The notes beneath the pieces were generated by a model. That model saw only the letters and a program-made list of their open reading frames with translations. It was not told where the DNA came from and searched no databases. DNA of 64,000 bases. Origin: Kineobactrum salinum. GTDB taxonomy: Bacteria; Pseudomonadota; Gammaproteobacteria; Pseudomonadales; Halieaceae. Where the stretch lies: NCBI RefSeq assembly GCF_010669285.1, contig NZ_CP048711.1:2046001-2110000 (forward strand), read 5' to 3'. Shown here piece after piece: positions 24,888-35,039 of this stretch (position 1 is its first letter; every line of letters begins with the position of its first letter). A program made the translations under genes and the position numbers.

Positions 24888-25856
24888 TCACCACCCAAGA
24901 TACCGATCAATAACCTCCAGATACCGCGCCCGTATAAGCGGGGATTCGTTGGCAAGGTGATGACCGGCGCCATGGACCAGTTCAATCCGCAGTCCCGGAA
25001 ACAACTTGCCGTAGCGCGGTAGGTTGAAGCGCCAGTCCACAGTGGTATCGGCGTCGCCCTGGACCAGCAGGGCCGGCCCGACTCCCAGATCCTGCAGCGG
25101 CAGTTCCGCCAGCCAGCGCCGCAGGGCGCCCACCCAGGCCAGCGGAATGCGCTGTGCCTGCAGCGGATCACTGCGTACAAACGCGAGGAATTCCCGGTCT
25201 GAGGAATTGGTGGCAAAGTCCCGCGGCACGGAGCTCAGCAGGCGCTGCAGCAGGCCGTGGGCCGCGCGGACCTGCCACCAGCGCGCGGGTTGCAGCAGCG
25301 GCGCCAGCAAGACTGTGCCGGTGAACGGCCAGGGAGCATGATGGCGGGCGAATTCGACCAGCGCCGCTGCCCCGGTGCTCTGGGCCAGTACCTGCCAGGG
25401 CAGGGCCGGCAGTTCAGCCGCGGCCAGGACGGCGGCGATGGCGTCGCCGTATTCGGCAAAATCATTGATCGCGGCGGGCGTACCAGTGGACAGGCCGTGG
25501 CCGGGCAGGTCGAAGGCCAGCACGTTGCAACCGCGCTGCAGCGCATGGTCCACCAGGTGCCGGTACAGGCCGCAGTGATCCAGATAGCCGTGCACCAGTA
25601 GCAGGTTGTGGTGGGCGTCGGCAATTTGCCAGCTGTGTACTGCCAGCCGGTAGGGTCCCGACAGGACCACCCCGGCCTGATGGCTGACGCCGTCCAGGCT
25701 TTGGCTGAAATCCATCCCGTAGTAGCGGCAGAAGGCCACCAGTTCCGGTCCCGGCGGCCTCCCCTGTGCAAACGGCGGCAGCGCCTCGCGCAGGGTCTGA
25801 AGGCTCGCGGCATCGGGCACGGGCAGTGCGCCGGGCGCAGGCCCGGCCCCGCTCAT
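24888..25856 (-). CDS. Alpha/beta hydrolase, lysophospholipase-like
   Basis: A 322-residue serine hydrolase. Strand-loop features are LLLVHGYLDHCGLYRHLVDHAL, LAFDLPGHGLSTG, nucleophile elbow LAQSTGAAA, acid in QGDADTTVDWRFN and His in HGAGHHLANES. The elbow reads A-Q-S-T-G instead of GxSxG, which occurs in some monoglyceride-lipase relatives. No signal peptide, so cytosolic. It follows fba by 15 bases and may be cotranscribed with the glycolytic operon, though its substrate is unknown. A GTG at 25862 is an alternative start. Confidence 0.85.
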   Translation of the reverse strand: MSGAGPAPGALPVPDAASLQTLREALPPFAQGRPPGPELVAFCRYYGMDFSQSLDGVSHQAGVVLSGPYRLAVHSWQIADAHHNLLLVHGYLDHCGLYRHLVDHALQRGCNVLAFDLPGHGLSTGTPAAINDFAEYGDAIAAVLAAAELPALPWQVLAQSTGAAALVEFARHHAPWPFTGTVLLAPLLQPARWWQVRAAHGLLQRLLSSVPRDFATNSSDREFLAFVRSDPLQAQRIPLAWVGALRRWLAELPLQDLGVGPALLVQGDADTTVDWRFNLPRYGKLFPGLRIELVHGAGHHLANESPLIRARYLEVIDRYLGW

Positions 25857-25871
25857 TGTCACTGGGCTGGC

Positions 25872-26936
25872 TCAGTTTACCTTCGGTGCCAGGGTGCCGG
25901 CATCGTAGGCCTGCTGCATCGCAATCAGCGATTTCACCCTGATCCGGTCCGCCTGACCGGCGGCACCAAAGGCCTCATAGCGGGCCACGCAGATCTCTTT
26001 CATCGCGGTGACGGTGACAGCAAGGAACTTGCGCGGATCGAATTCCGCAGGATTCTGTGCCAGGAAACGCCGCACCGCGCCGGTGGAAGCCAGCCGCAGA
26101 TCGGTGTCGATGTTGATCTTGCGTACCCCGTGGCGGATGCCCTCCTGGATCTGCTCCACCGGCACGCCGTAGGTTTCCGGGATCTGGCCGCCAAACTCGT
26201 TGATGATCGCCAGCCATTCCTGGGGCACGGAGGAGGAGCCGTGCATCACCAGGTGGGTATCGGGAATGCGGGCGTGGATTTGCTTGATCCGGTCAATCGC
26301 CAGGGTATCTCCGGTAGGCGGGCGGCTGAACTTGTAGGCACCGTGGCTGGTACCGCAGGCGATCGCCAGCGCATCGACCCCGGTGGCACGCACAAACATC
26401 GCCGCTTCCTCCGGATCCGTCAGCATCTGCTCGTGACTCAGTGTGCCCTCGGCGCCGACGCCGTCTTCCTCTCCCGCCTGGCCGGTCTCCAGCGAACCCA
26501 GGCAACCCAGCTCGCCCTCCACCGACACCCCGCAAGCGTGAGCCATCTCGACGACCGTGCGGGTCACTGCGACGTTGTAGTCATAGTCCATCGGCGTCTT
26601 GCCATCCTCACCCAGGGAGCCGTCCATCATCACCGAGCTGAAGCCCAACTGGATGGAACGCTGGCAGACGCCCGGCGAGACCCCGTGATCCTGGTGCATA
26701 ACCACGGGAATATGGGGGAACTCCTCGATTGCCGCGGCAATCAGGTGCCGCAGGAAGGGCGCGCCGGCATATTTGCGGGCCCCGGCGCTGGCCTGCATGA
26801 TCACCGGTGAGTTGGTGGCATCGGCGGCCTCCATGATTGCCCGGGTCTGTTCCAGGTTGTTGACGTTGAAAGCGGGGACCCCATAGCCGTGTTCGGCTGC
26901 GTGATCCAGCAACTGGCGCATACTGATAAGAGCCAT
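25872..26936 (-). CDS. fba: Fructose-bisphosphate aldolase, class II
   Basis: A 354-residue zinc aldolase of glycolysis and gluconeogenesis, of the type also called Calvin-cycle subtype. Zinc histidines are in [10 protein letters not shown], in [11 protein letters not shown] and in [13 protein letters not shown]; the catalytic loop includes [12 protein letters not shown]. The start [24 protein letters not shown] is the conserved family N-terminus, so the 74 residues read upstream are excluded. Last of the sugar-phosphate genes in the order tkt-epd-pgk-fba. Confidence 0.96.
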   Translation of the reverse strand: MALISMRQLLDHAAEHGYGVPAFNVNNLEQTRAIMEAADATNSPVIMQASAGARKYAGAPFLRHLIAAAIEEFPHIPVVMHQDHGVSPGVCQRSIQLGFSSVMMDGSLGEDGKTPMDYDYNVAVTRTVVEMAHACGVSVEGELGCLGSLETGQAGEEDGVGAEGTLSHEQMLTDPEEAAMFVRATGVDALAIACGTSHGAYKFSRPPTGDTLAIDRIKQIHARIPDTHLVMHGSSSVPQEWLAIINEFGGQIPETYGVPVEQIQEGIRHGVRKINIDTDLRLASTGAVRRFLAQNPAEFDPRKFLAVTVTAMKEICVARYEAFGAAGQADRIRVKSLIAMQQAYDAGTLAPKVN

Positions 26937-26976
26937 GACAGATTCCTTGGTTGTTACTGCTGCGGGGACGGTGCCA

Positions 26977-28137
26977 TCAGGCCTCGTCCGCTCGTTGTTG
27001 AAGCATCGCGACGGCGGGCAGGGTCTTGCCTTCGACATATTCCAGAAAAGCACCACCGCCGGTGGAGATATAGGAAACCTTATCCGCGATACCGAATTTG
27101 TCAATCGCTGCCAGTGTATCGCCGCCGCCCGCCAGGGAGAAGGCGGAACTGTCGGCAATCGCCCGGGCCAGGGCCTCGGTACCGGCCGAGAACTGGGCGA
27201 ACTCGAACACCCCTACCGGCCCGTTCCACAGGACAGTACCGGCATCCGCAATCACCCTGGCGATGGCTGCGGCGGCATGGGGACCAATATCAAGGATCAT
27301 GTCGTCGTCTGCCACCGCATCCGCGGATTTGGTCTGCGCGGCGGCGGACTCGGCGAATTCCTTGCCGGTCACTACATCCTCCGGCAACGGTACACTGGTC
27401 CTGGCCATCAGCTCCCGGGCCGCGGGGATCAGGTCGTGTTCGCACAGCGATTTGCCCACCGGCTTGCCACTGGCGGCCAGAAAGGTATTGGCGATACCGC
27501 CGCCCACCACCAACTGGTCCACTTTTTGCGCCAGGGTTTCCAGCACGGCAAGTTTGGTGGAGACCTTGGAGCCGCCAACTATTGCCACCAGCGGCCGGGC
27601 CGGATGGGCCAGCGCCTTCTCCAGTGCGTCCAGCTCGCCCGCCAGCAGCGGGCCGGCGCAGGCCACCGGCGCGAAGCGGGCCACGCCATGGGTGGAAGCC
27701 TGGGCCCGGTGGGCGGTGCCGAAGGCATCCATCACGAAAACATCGCAGAGCCCGGCATAGGCTCTGGCCAGCGCCTCATCATCGGCTTTTTCGCCGGGGT
27801 TGAAGCGTACATTCTCCAGCAAGGCCACCTCCCCATCCTCCAGGCTGACGCCCTGGCGCCAGTCGCTGACCAGCGCCACCGGCTGGCCCAGCAGTTCGGC
27901 CAGGCGCTCCGCTACCGGCGCCAGCGAAAACTCTGTGGCGGGTTCGCCCTCCACCGGCCGCCCCAGGTGGGACATCAGCAACACGCGGCCACCGGCAGCC
28001 ACTGCCTGGCGGATGGTCGGCAGGGCCGCGCGGATGCGGGCGTCGCTGCTCACCCGGCCGTCCTTCAGCGGCACATTCAGGTCTTCGCGGATCAATACCC
28101 GTTGTCCTGCCAGCTCAAGCTCACTCATCAGTTTCAT
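26977..28137 (-). CDS. pgk: Phosphoglycerate kinase
   Basis: A 386-residue glycolytic kinase making ATP from 1,3-bisphosphoglycerate. The N-domain has [16 protein letters not shown] and [12 protein letters not shown], the nucleotide domain has [15 protein letters not shown] and the C-terminal [17 protein letters not shown] loop. An AGGAG site lies six bases before the ATG. It lies 69 bases after epd, separated by an 18-bp palindrome, and 40 bases before fba. Confidence 0.97.
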   Translation of the reverse strand: MKLMSELELAGQRVLIREDLNVPLKDGRVSSDARIRAALPTIRQAVAAGGRVLLMSHLGRPVEGEPATEFSLAPVAERLAELLGQPVALVSDWRQGVSLEDGEVALLENVRFNPGEKADDEALARAYAGLCDVFVMDAFGTAHRAQASTHGVARFAPVACAGPLLAGELDALEKALAHPARPLVAIVGGSKVSTKLAVLETLAQKVDQLVVGGGIANTFLAASGKPVGKSLCEHDLIPAARELMARTSVPLPEDVVTGKEFAESAAAQTKSADAVADDDMILDIGPHAAAAIARVIADAGTVLWNGPVGVFEFAQFSAGTEALARAIADSSAFSLAGGGDTLAAIDKFGIADKVSYISTGGGAFLEYVEGKTLPAVAMLQQRADEA

Positions 28138-28169
28138 AGCAACTCCTGTTTAGAGGCGTACCAAGACAT

Positions 28170-28187
28170 TTGCGGACATGTCCGCAA
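28170..28187. repeat. 18-bp perfect palindrome between epd and pgk
   Basis: TTGCGGACATGTCCGCAA is fully symmetric and lies in the 69-bp gap. In the transcript it would form a hairpin just before pgk; no T tract follows. It may be an operator, or an mRNA-processing or stability hairpin that uncouples pgk-fba from epd. Confidence 0.45.
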
Positions 28188-28206
28188 GGGTAGCGAAGAT
28201 GCCGGT

Positions 28207-29268
28207 TCAGATCACTGCCTTGCCGGGGCCCGACTCCGCTGATTGCGGCGGGCGCTGCGGCAGGCTGCCCCACCAGGCGGCGACATCGAGCATGCGGTTG
28301 GCATAGGCCCATTCATTATCGAACCAGGTCAGTACTTTCACCAGCTGGCCGCCGCTGACCCGGGTCTGGCTCGCGTCGACAATACTGGAGCGCGAGTCGT
28401 GATTGAAGTCGCAGGAGGCCAGTGGTTCGGCGGTATAACCCAGTACGCCGTTGTAGGCACTCTCCGAGGCACTGCACAGGATGCGGTTGACCTCCTGTTC
28501 ACTGGTATCACGCCGCACCTGTACCGTCAGATCCATCGCGGAGACGTTCAGCGTCGGCACTCGCAGGGCCTGGGCCGTGAAACGTCCCACCAGCTCCGGC
28601 AGGATCCGTTCCACCCCCTTTGCCAACGCGGTATCCACCGGAATGATGGATTGGGAGGCGGCACGGGTCTTGCGCAGGTCGGTGTTGTGGTAGGCATCCA
28701 GCACCGGCTGGTCGTTCATCGCCGAGTGAATCGTCGTAATGGTGCCGCTGACGATGCCCAGGGCGCGATCCAGTGCGTGGATGACCGGCACGATGCCGTT
28801 GGTGGTGCAGGATGCCGCCGAGACGATCTGCTGGCCGCCGTACAGGGTGTCGTGGTTGATGCCGAATACCACGGTGGCGTCTACATCGCCCTGGGCAGGC
28901 TGGGAAAACAGCACCTTGCCGGCACCGCGGTGCAGATGCTGCTCCGCGGTGGCCCGGTCGCTAAAGGCGCCGGTACACTCCAGCACCAGGTCGACCCCGA
29001 GCTCGTCCCAGGGCAGCCGGGCCACGTCGGGCTGGTGCAATAGCGCGATGCGGTCACCTGCCACCTGCAACTGCGTGTCACTGCCCTCCAGCGGCAGTGG
29101 GAAGCGGCCGTGGGTGGAATCATAGCGGGTCAGGTGCAGTACCGTGCGGGCATCCGCCAGCTCATTGATCGCCACCACCTGCAAGCGCTGGCGCAGCTCG
29201 CTTTCGTACAGCGCCCTGAGAATGCTGCGGCCGATCCGGCCGTAACCATTGATGGCGAGACGCAGCAT
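28207..29268 (-). CDS. epd: D-erythrose-4-phosphate dehydrogenase (GAPDH family)
   Basis: A 353-residue NAD-dependent dehydrogenase that starts MLRLAINGYGRIGRSILRALYES. It matches Epd rather than standard GapA in the VVAINELADARTVLHLTRYDSTHGRF region and in HSAMNDQPVLDAYHNTDLRKTRAASQSIIP. The catalytic Cys is in SAASCTTNG. The gene order tkt-epd-pgk-fba is the same as in E. coli. Epd feeds pyridoxal phosphate synthesis; without another GAPDH in view a glycolytic role cannot be excluded. Starts 5 bases after the tkt stop, so the genes are coupled. Confidence 0.88.
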   Translation of the reverse strand: MLRLAINGYGRIGRSILRALYESELRQRLQVVAINELADARTVLHLTRYDSTHGRFPLPLEGSDTQLQVAGDRIALLHQPDVARLPWDELGVDLVLECTGAFSDRATAEQHLHRGAGKVLFSQPAQGDVDATVVFGINHDTLYGGQQIVSAASCTTNGIVPVIHALDRALGIVSGTITTIHSAMNDQPVLDAYHNTDLRKTRAASQSIIPVDTALAKGVERILPELVGRFTAQALRVPTLNVSAMDLTVQVRRDTSEQEVNRILCSASESAYNGVLGYTAEPLASCDFNHDSRSSIVDASQTRVSGGQLVKVLTWFDNEWAYANRMLDVAAWWGSLPQRPPQSAESGPGKAVI

Positions 29269-29272
29269 CCGA

Positions 29273-31276
29273 TTACTCCTCCAGCAGGACCTCTTCCGCA
29301 ACCGCCAGCACATGTTCGACGGTGAAGCCAAAGTGCTGCATCAGGTCGGCTGCCGGCGCGGACTCGCCAAAGGTGGTCATGCCAATCACCCGGCCATCCA
29401 GACCCACGAACTTGTACCAGTAGTCCGTATGCCCGGCCTCGACGGCGACCCGGGCCAGCACGTCGCTGGGCAGGACCTGTTCGCGGTAGGCGGCCTCCTG
29501 CTCCATGAACAACTCGGCGCAGGGCATGGAGACAACCCGCACCTGCTTGCCCGCCGCCGCCAGTCGCTGGGCTGCTTCCACTGCCAGCTGCAGCTCCGAG
29601 CCGGTGGCGAGCAGAATCAGCTCTGGATGCTGCTCGCAGTCGCGCAGTATATAGGCGCCGCGTGCTATCGCGGCGACCTGGTCCGGCGTGCGTTCCTGAT
29701 GGGCGAGGCTCTGGCGCGAGAACACCAGCGCGGTAGGGCCGTGGCTGCGCTCCAGCGCCGCCTTCCAGGATACCGCGGACTCCACCGTATCGCAGGGTCG
29801 CCAGGTATGCAGGTTGGGCGTTGCGCGCAGCGCGGTGAGTTGCTCCACCGGCTGGTGGGTGGGACCGTCCTCGCCCAGACCAATGGAATCGTGGGTATAG
29901 ACGAAAATCGTACGCAGCTTCATCAGTGCGGCCATGCGCACCGCATTGCGGGCATATTCCATGAACATCAGGAAGGTGGCGCCGTAGGGCACCAGGCCGC
30001 CGTGCAGCGCGATGCCATTCATGATCGCGGACATGCCGAATTCACGCACCCCGTAATACACGTAGTTGCCACTGGCATCCTCACGGGTGACGCCCCGGGC
30101 GCCCGACCACAGGGTCAGGTTGGAACCGGCCAGGTCGGCCGAGCCGCCCAACAGCTCCGGCAGCAGCGGCCCCAGACTGTTGAGCGAATTCTGGGAGGCC
30201 TTGCGCGAAGCGATACTCTGGCCCTCAGCCTGGCATTGTTCCACCCAGGCCTGAGCCTGGGTGGCGAATTCCGCGGGCAGCTCACCCGCCAGGCGCCGCC
30301 GCAGCTCGGCAGCCAGCTCTGGAAAAGCCTCGCTGTAATCTGCCATTGCCTGCTCCCAGGCCTGCTCCCGGACAGCGCCCGCCGGCCGCGCATCCCAGCC
30401 GCCATAAATGTCTTCCGGGATTACGAAGGGCTCGTGCCGCCAGCCCAGCGCCTGCCGGGCGGCGGACACTTCGTCCGTTCCCAGCGGTGCCCCGTGACAG
30501 GACTCGCTGCCCTGCTTGTTGGGTGCACCCTTGCCGATAACCGTCTTGCAGCAGATCAGCGTCGGCTTGACCTGCTCGGCCCGCGCCTCCTCGATTGCAG
30601 TGCGCACGGCCGCCGGATCGTGACCGTCGACGCCAGACAGCACCTGCCAGCCATAGGCGCGAAAACGGGCCGGAGTGTCATCGGTAAACCAGCCGTCCAC
30701 CTCGCCGTCGATGGAAATGCCGTTGTCGTCATAGAATGCAATCAACTTGCCGAGGCCCAGCGTGCCCGCCAGCGAGCAAGCCTCATGGGAGATGCCCTCC
30801 ATCAGGCAGCCATCACCCACAAATACATAGGTATGGTGAGTGATCACCTCGTGCCCAGGCCGGTTGAACTGGGCACCCAGGACCCGCTCCGCCAGCGCCA
30901 TGCCGACCGCATTGCTGAGTCCCTGCCCCAGCGGCCCGGTGGTGGTTTCCACCCCCGGCGCATAGCCGTACTCCGGGTGACCCGGCGTCAGGCTGTGGAG
31001 CTGGCGGAAATTCTGCAGCTGCGCCATTGGCAAATCGTAGCCGGTCAGGTGCAGCAGGGAGTAGATCAGCATCGAGCCGTGCCCGTTGGACAGCACGAAA
31101 CGGTCCCGGTTGGGCCACTGGGGATTGGCGGGGTTGTGCTGCAGAAAGTCGTTCCACAGCACTTCCGCAATGTCGGCCATGCCCATCGGGGCTCCGGGAT
31201 GGCCACTATTGGCCCGTTGAACAGCGTCCATACTCAGGGCGCGAATGGCATTGGCAAGGTCGGAACGGGCGGGCAT
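29273..31276 (-). CDS. tkt: Transketolase
   Basis: A 667-residue thiamine-diphosphate enzyme of the pentose phosphate pathway; E. coli TktA has 663. Domain order is complete: ThDP pyrophosphate domain with [12 protein letters not shown] and the metal motif [15 protein letters not shown], pyrimidine domain with [16 protein letters not shown] and [16 protein letters not shown], and the C-terminal domain near [20 protein letters not shown] site lies before the ATG. First gene of the tkt-epd-pgk-fba operon. Confidence 0.97.
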   Translation of the reverse strand: MPARSDLANAIRALSMDAVQRANSGHPGAPMGMADIAEVLWNDFLQHNPANPQWPNRDRFVLSNGHGSMLIYSLLHLTGYDLPMAQLQNFRQLHSLTPGHPEYGYAPGVETTTGPLGQGLSNAVGMALAERVLGAQFNRPGHEVITHHTYVFVGDGCLMEGISHEACSLAGTLGLGKLIAFYDDNGISIDGEVDGWFTDDTPARFRAYGWQVLSGVDGHDPAAVRTAIEEARAEQVKPTLICCKTVIGKGAPNKQGSESCHGAPLGTDEVSAARQALGWRHEPFVIPEDIYGGWDARPAGAVREQAWEQAMADYSEAFPELAAELRRRLAGELPAEFATQAQAWVEQCQAEGQSIASRKASQNSLNSLGPLLPELLGGSADLAGSNLTLWSGARGVTREDASGNYVYYGVREFGMSAIMNGIALHGGLVPYGATFLMFMEYARNAVRMAALMKLRTIFVYTHDSIGLGEDGPTHQPVEQLTALRATPNLHTWRPCDTVESAVSWKAALERSHGPTALVFSRQSLAHQERTPDQVAAIARGAYILRDCEQHPELILLATGSELQLAVEAAQRLAAAGKQVRVVSMPCAELFMEQEAAYREQVLPSDVLARVAVEAGHTDYWYKFVGLDGRVIGMTTFGESAPAADLMQHFGFTVEHVLAVAEEVLLEE

Positions 31277-31397
31277 CGGGATCTCCGTGGCTGGGCGTTG
31301 GGGTCACTGGCTAAACGGGGCGCTATTTTCGCGTAAGCGGGCGCTAACGGCAAACAAATAGGCAGGATTTATCCCGGGCTTTCATTCTGGCTGGCGG

Positions 31398-31500
31398 CTA
31401 CAGCACCGCCATTTCCATCCGCAGTTCAGCGTTCTGATCGGCCTCCAGGGCCACCACAGCAGGTTGACAGGGGCTGTACAACACCTGCCAACAGACCTGC
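31398..31500 (-). pseudogene. RidA/YjgF-like C-terminal remnant
   Basis: The frame reads VLYSPCQPAVVALEA and ends DQNAELRMEMAVL then stop. The pattern of a PA-VV-EA strand and a final short strand with hydrophobic end resembles the C-terminus of RidA family proteins. No start or upstream domain remains; a stop occurs about 45 codons upstream. The rest of the 355-bp gap between tkt and the ligase gene (31501-31631) shows no gene or clear signal. Confidence 0.4.
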
Positions 31501-31631
31501 CATGGGGGCTTTTTCCACCGCCAAGCAGATAGATCCAAGCGAAATCAACTAGTTACGATGTCTGCCGCGAGCATCCTACCCTGAACCAAGCCACGGCAAG
31601 GTGTCGCAGAGGCATCGACGAGGCAAGACAT

Positions 31632-33161
31632 TTATGCTGGAGGGCGCAAGGTATGACTACGAGTCTCTCTGCTCCAGCTTGAGTCGCTCGATTGACGCCT
31701 CCCGGATGGCACTGCGTCGTACTTTACCCGCATCATCCCGCAGATTCGCTCCCACGAATTCAACGGAACGGGGCACTTTATAGCGGGCCAACCTCTGCTC
31801 CAGAAACTGAAGCAGTGTTTCCGGCGTGAGGCCGGGGCGGGGTGCACCACTGCGTGCACGCGCTGGCCGAGGTCGCTGTCCGGCAGACCGACAACAGCGC
31901 AGGATCGGACCAGTCGATGAGACTCGATCGCCGCCTCCACCTCGGCCGGATAGACGTTGGCACCCCCCGCAACGATCATGTCCGTGCGTCGGTCACTAAT
32001 ATACAGATATCCATCTTCATCCATCCAGCCCAGATCACCGATGGTTTCCCAGCCCTCCTTCTCCTTTTTCTCGGCGCCGACATAATGGTAGCTCGGCGGT
32101 GCGCCTTCCGGTCCGCGCATGTAAATTTCGCCGATTTCCCCTGGTGCCGCCTCTTCACCGGCGTCGTTGAGGATCCGCATCTGTCCTCCCAGAATAGGTT
32201 TTCCGACCGAACCCCTGTGTTCGAGCCACTCAGTGCCGTTTATACAAGTTTGGGCCACAGCTTCGGTGCCACCATAGAGCTCCCAAACCTTCTCCGCACC
32301 GACAAGGTCTATCCATGCCTGCTTCAGCCATTCCGCGCAAGGTGCTGCCATATGCCAGAAAACGCGCAAGGATGATAAATCATGGCGGTCAGGTTGCGCC
32401 TCGATGAGCTTCAGCATACGTGACATCATGGTCGGCACGAAGTTGACCCAGGTAATTTGGTGTTTCCGGATATTTTCAAGCGCTTTTTCAGCATCGAATT
32501 TTGGCATCACCACGATATGCTGTCCCAGAAGAAGTCCTGCCAGGGACAGAATAAAGGAAGCGTTATGGTAAAGTGGCCCCGATACCAGCTGCCTGTCAGA
32601 AGGGGTCATGTGAAAGACCAGACCCATTCCGGCCACGCCGACCGCTGGGGTGCCACTCAGGATCAGTTTCGGCCGACCAGTACTGCCACCTGAGGTCATC
32701 GCCTTGGAAACAGGTGAAACGCGCTCCTCCATCGGAGCATCGCTCAACGTTGCAGCCGGCTTGTAGCCGGCTGGCAAATACTTGCGACCGGGATGATCAT
32801 CCATACCCACGCCGACGACCAACCTGGAATCTGCCAGCTCTACGATCGCCTGGCGCTCGGGAAGCGGCAGACGATGTGACACGGGCTGTGGCACCGCGCC
32901 GACTTTCCAACAAGCGAGCACGTTCTCGTAGAATGCTATCGAATTGGGCAGAGCGATGGTGACAAAATCCCCTTGCTCAACGCCTTCGGCCTCAAATGCG
33001 CGAGCCAAACGGTTGCTCCCCCGGTCCAGTTCATCCCGGGTTACGGTATCGTCTTCACAGCTAATGGCCTTTGCTTTCGGATCTGATTCCTTCAGCTCGC
33101 GAAAGATACGTATGTAGGGCTTTTCCTTCAGCAGTTCTTCCATATCTGGCATTTGATCCAT
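31632..33161 (-). CDS. Acyl-CoA synthetase (AMP-forming), C-terminus frameshifted as read
   Basis: Activates a carboxylic acid to its CoA thioester. The AMP loop is SKAMTSGGSTGRPKLILSG, the A5 motif WELYGGTEAVAQTC, the A7 Asp in IGDLGWMDEDGYLYISDRRTDMI and A8 near GGANVYPAEVEA. After VHAVVHPAP the frame is wrong; the continuation LTPETLLQFLEQRLARYKVP and the A10-like DDAGKVRRSAI lies one frame over and would stop at 31657. The slip is in the G runs at 31834-31842, where one extra base restores a protein of about 500 residues. Last gene of the minus-strand receptor operon; substrate unknown. Confidence 0.85.
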   Translation of the reverse strand: MDQMPDMEELLKEKPYIRIFRELKESDPKAKAISCEDDTVTRDELDRGSNRLARAFEAEGVEQGDFVTIALPNSIAFYENVLACWKVGAVPQPVSHRLPLPERQAIVELADSRLVVGVGMDDHPGRKYLPAGYKPAATLSDAPMEERVSPVSKAMTSGGSTGRPKLILSGTPAVGVAGMGLVFHMTPSDRQLVSGPLYHNASFILSLAGLLLGQHIVVMPKFDAEKALENIRKHQITWVNFVPTMMSRMLKLIEAQPDRHDLSSLRVFWHMAAPCAEWLKQAWIDLVGAEKVWELYGGTEAVAQTCINGTEWLEHRGSVGKPILGGQMRILNDAGEEAAPGEIGEIYMRGPEGAPPSYHYVGAEKKEKEGWETIGDLGWMDEDGYLYISDRRTDMIVAGGANVYPAEVEAAIESHRLVRSCAVVGLPDSDLGQRVHAVVHPAPASRRKHCFSFWSRGWPAIKCPVPLNSWERICGMMRVKYDAVPSGRRQSSDSSWSRETRSHTLRPPA

Positions 33162-33224
33162 AGCTTGACCCTCTTGCTTACAGCCTGCAGGTCTCTACCC
33201 CGGCAGGCAAGGAACGAGGCTGCA

Positions 33225-34109
33225 TTATTTCTCCGGCGTATTTTCGGCTTTCATGGCCCGCCTGGAGTCGTTCTGGATAACCTCCAGCCCGGACGGGTCG
33301 ACCGCATAACCAAACTCTATCCGGGCATGGGCGTGCCCCACATGGTGCATGGCGAGCGCGCCGGTTAGCGCCTGATGCTGTCCTTGAAGATCCATGCTGA
33401 AGTTGATGGCCTGCTTGGCAAGCTTGAGACCGATCGCCGGTCTCGATGCAATTCGCCGGGCGAGATTCAAGGTGGCTTCTTCGAGTTGCTCACGCGGTAC
33501 GACATGATTGACCATGCCAAGCTCCTTGCACTCCTCGGCGCTGAGAATGTCACCGGTGAACAGCATCTCTTTCGCCTTGCGCGGCCCCAGATCCCATGCA
33601 TGCAGAAAGTATTCGTGGCCATTGAGCCCAAAGGCAACGACTGGATCGGAAAACTGCGCATCTTCGGAGGCAACAATGATATCCATCGGCATCGCGATCA
33701 TCATGCCGCCCGCCATGGCCTTGCCCTGAACCTGGGCAATTGTGGGCTTGGCAATGTTGCGCCATTTCCAGTGCAGGCCGACGTAGTATTCCTCTTCGCC
33801 CGCGTACATCCCGGCCGCGCCGGGCTCGTGGTGACCGGCTGCCTGAACCACCGGCTCTTGCTCCAGGGATGTCCTGTCGTCTGTCAGGTCATGACCTGAG
33901 GAAAAGTGTGGACCATCGCCGGCCAGAATAATGACTTTTACTTCAGGATCCCTGGCTGCAACATCAAAGGCATGGTTGATCTCATAGAGCATTTTCAGGC
34001 TCTGTGCATTGCGGAGATCGGGCCGCGCCATGACAATTCGGGCGATGGTCTGCTCCGGCAGTTCATAACGGATCTGCGTATACTCGGGAATTTTGGTTTT
34101 GTCAGTCAT
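33225..34109 (-). CDS. Enoyl-CoA hydratase/isomerase family protein
   Basis: A 294-residue crotonase-fold protein. The oxyanion-hole segments are HFSSGHDLTDDRT (first) and QVQGKAMAGGMMIAMPMDIIVASEDAQFSDPVV (second). The usual catalytic Glu pair is not obvious: the second loop reads AFGLNGHEYFLHAWDLGPRKAKEMLFTGD, so it may be a hydrolase, isomerase or atypical hydratase rather than a classical hydratase. A long insert with Trp-rich GEEEYYVGLHWKWRNI follows the first loop. It sits between an acyl-CoA ligase and an SDR gene, consistent with a beta-oxidation-like step. Confidence 0.85.
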   Translation of the reverse strand: MTDKTKIPEYTQIRYELPEQTIARIVMARPDLRNAQSLKMLYEINHAFDVAARDPEVKVIILAGDGPHFSSGHDLTDDRTSLEQEPVVQAAGHHEPGAAGMYAGEEEYYVGLHWKWRNIAKPTIAQVQGKAMAGGMMIAMPMDIIVASEDAQFSDPVVAFGLNGHEYFLHAWDLGPRKAKEMLFTGDILSAEECKELGMVNHVVPREQLEEATLNLARRIASRPAIGLKLAKQAINFSMDLQGQHQALTGALAMHHVGHAHARIEFGYAVDPSGLEVIQNDSRRAMKAENTPEK

Positions 34110-34171
34110 TTTGTGTTACCTGTTTTGTCTGGTACATGTATTGGTGGGATGGACAAGCGGTTGCCGTCCAC

Positions 34172-34993
34172 CTACGCCGGCATTGCGTCCATGATTGCCT
34201 TGTGCCGGGTCACAACTAGATCCTTCACGGACGCGCAAGTATGTAAGTGGAGCTGATTTGTCTTGACTGCCTCGACTACCATTTGCCCCACATCGTCCGG
34301 GGATGCGCCCTGCTCCAGAAACTGTTTCATCGCGTCGTGTTTTTCGAAGGCAGCCCTGAGTTGGGCCCGACTCATCTCTCTGCTGATTTTTGGCTGCGAC
34401 GCCCGGGTACGCTCGACAATTCCGGTGGCGACCGGTCCCGGACAAAGCACGGTGACGCCAATGCCGTGGGGCGCAAGTTCAATCTGCATGGCTTCGCTCA
34501 TTCCCACCACGCCAAATTTTGTCGCGTGATACAACACACCGGATGCATTCGCCACCAGGCCAGCACTCGAGGCGGTGTTCACCACGTGGCCACCCTCCTC
34601 GCGCTGCATCATCCCGGGCACGAAGTTGCGAACGCCATTGAATACGCCATTGAAGTTGATATCGACGCCCCAGTCCCACAGTTCGTAGTTGAGCTTGTCG
34701 AGAGAAGCCCCGCCGGCGACACCGGCATTGTTCACCAGGATCGACACGCAGCCCAGCGCGAGCTCAACCTCCCGCGCAACCTCAGCGTAAGCATCACGAT
34801 CACGCACATCCAGCTTTGCTGCAAAGACCTCTGCCGTCTTTGAAAGCTCATCTTTCGCAGCATCCAGCGCGGACTCGTCGAGGTCAACCAGGGCAATTTT
34901 CGCCCCTGCTCCGGCGAGTGCCCGGGCGATACCCAGACCGATGCCGTTTGCTCCGCCTGTAATAAACGCCGTTCTGCCTGCTACATCTGTCAT
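34172..34993 (-). CDS. SDR family oxidoreductase
   Basis: A 273-residue classical short-chain dehydrogenase: NAD(P) motif TGGANGIGLGIA near residue 11, acidic residue after strand 2 (ALVDLDE) favouring NAD, NNAGVAGG, and the active site S-Y-K in NTASSAGL and YHATKFGVVGM, where the expected YxxxK reads Y-H-A-T-K. The C-terminal part is unusually long for a reductase of simple substrates. It is closely similar in layout to the SDR at 45902-46723, including the CPGPVAT segment, so the two are probably paralogues acting on related hydroxyacyl or steroid-like substrates. Confidence 0.88.
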   Translation of the reverse strand: MTDVAGRTAFITGGANGIGLGIARALAGAGAKIALVDLDESALDAAKDELSKTAEVFAAKLDVRDRDAYAEVAREVELALGCVSILVNNAGVAGGASLDKLNYELWDWGVDINFNGVFNGVRNFVPGMMQREEGGHVVNTASSAGLVANASGVLYHATKFGVVGMSEAMQIELAPHGIGVTVLCPGPVATGIVERTRASQPKISREMSRAQLRAAFEKHDAMKQFLEQGASPDDVGQMVVEAVKTNQLHLHTCASVKDLVVTRHKAIMDAMPA

Positions 34994-35039
34994 TGTCACC
35001 CTCCTGTATTCATCTTGAACCGGCTGACGCCGGTCGCAA

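Noticed and set aside
29249-31336. 695-codon open frame antisense to transketolase
   Set aside because: The minus strand encodes a complete transketolase; the opposite frame is a low-information Arg/Gly/Gln/His-rich reading.
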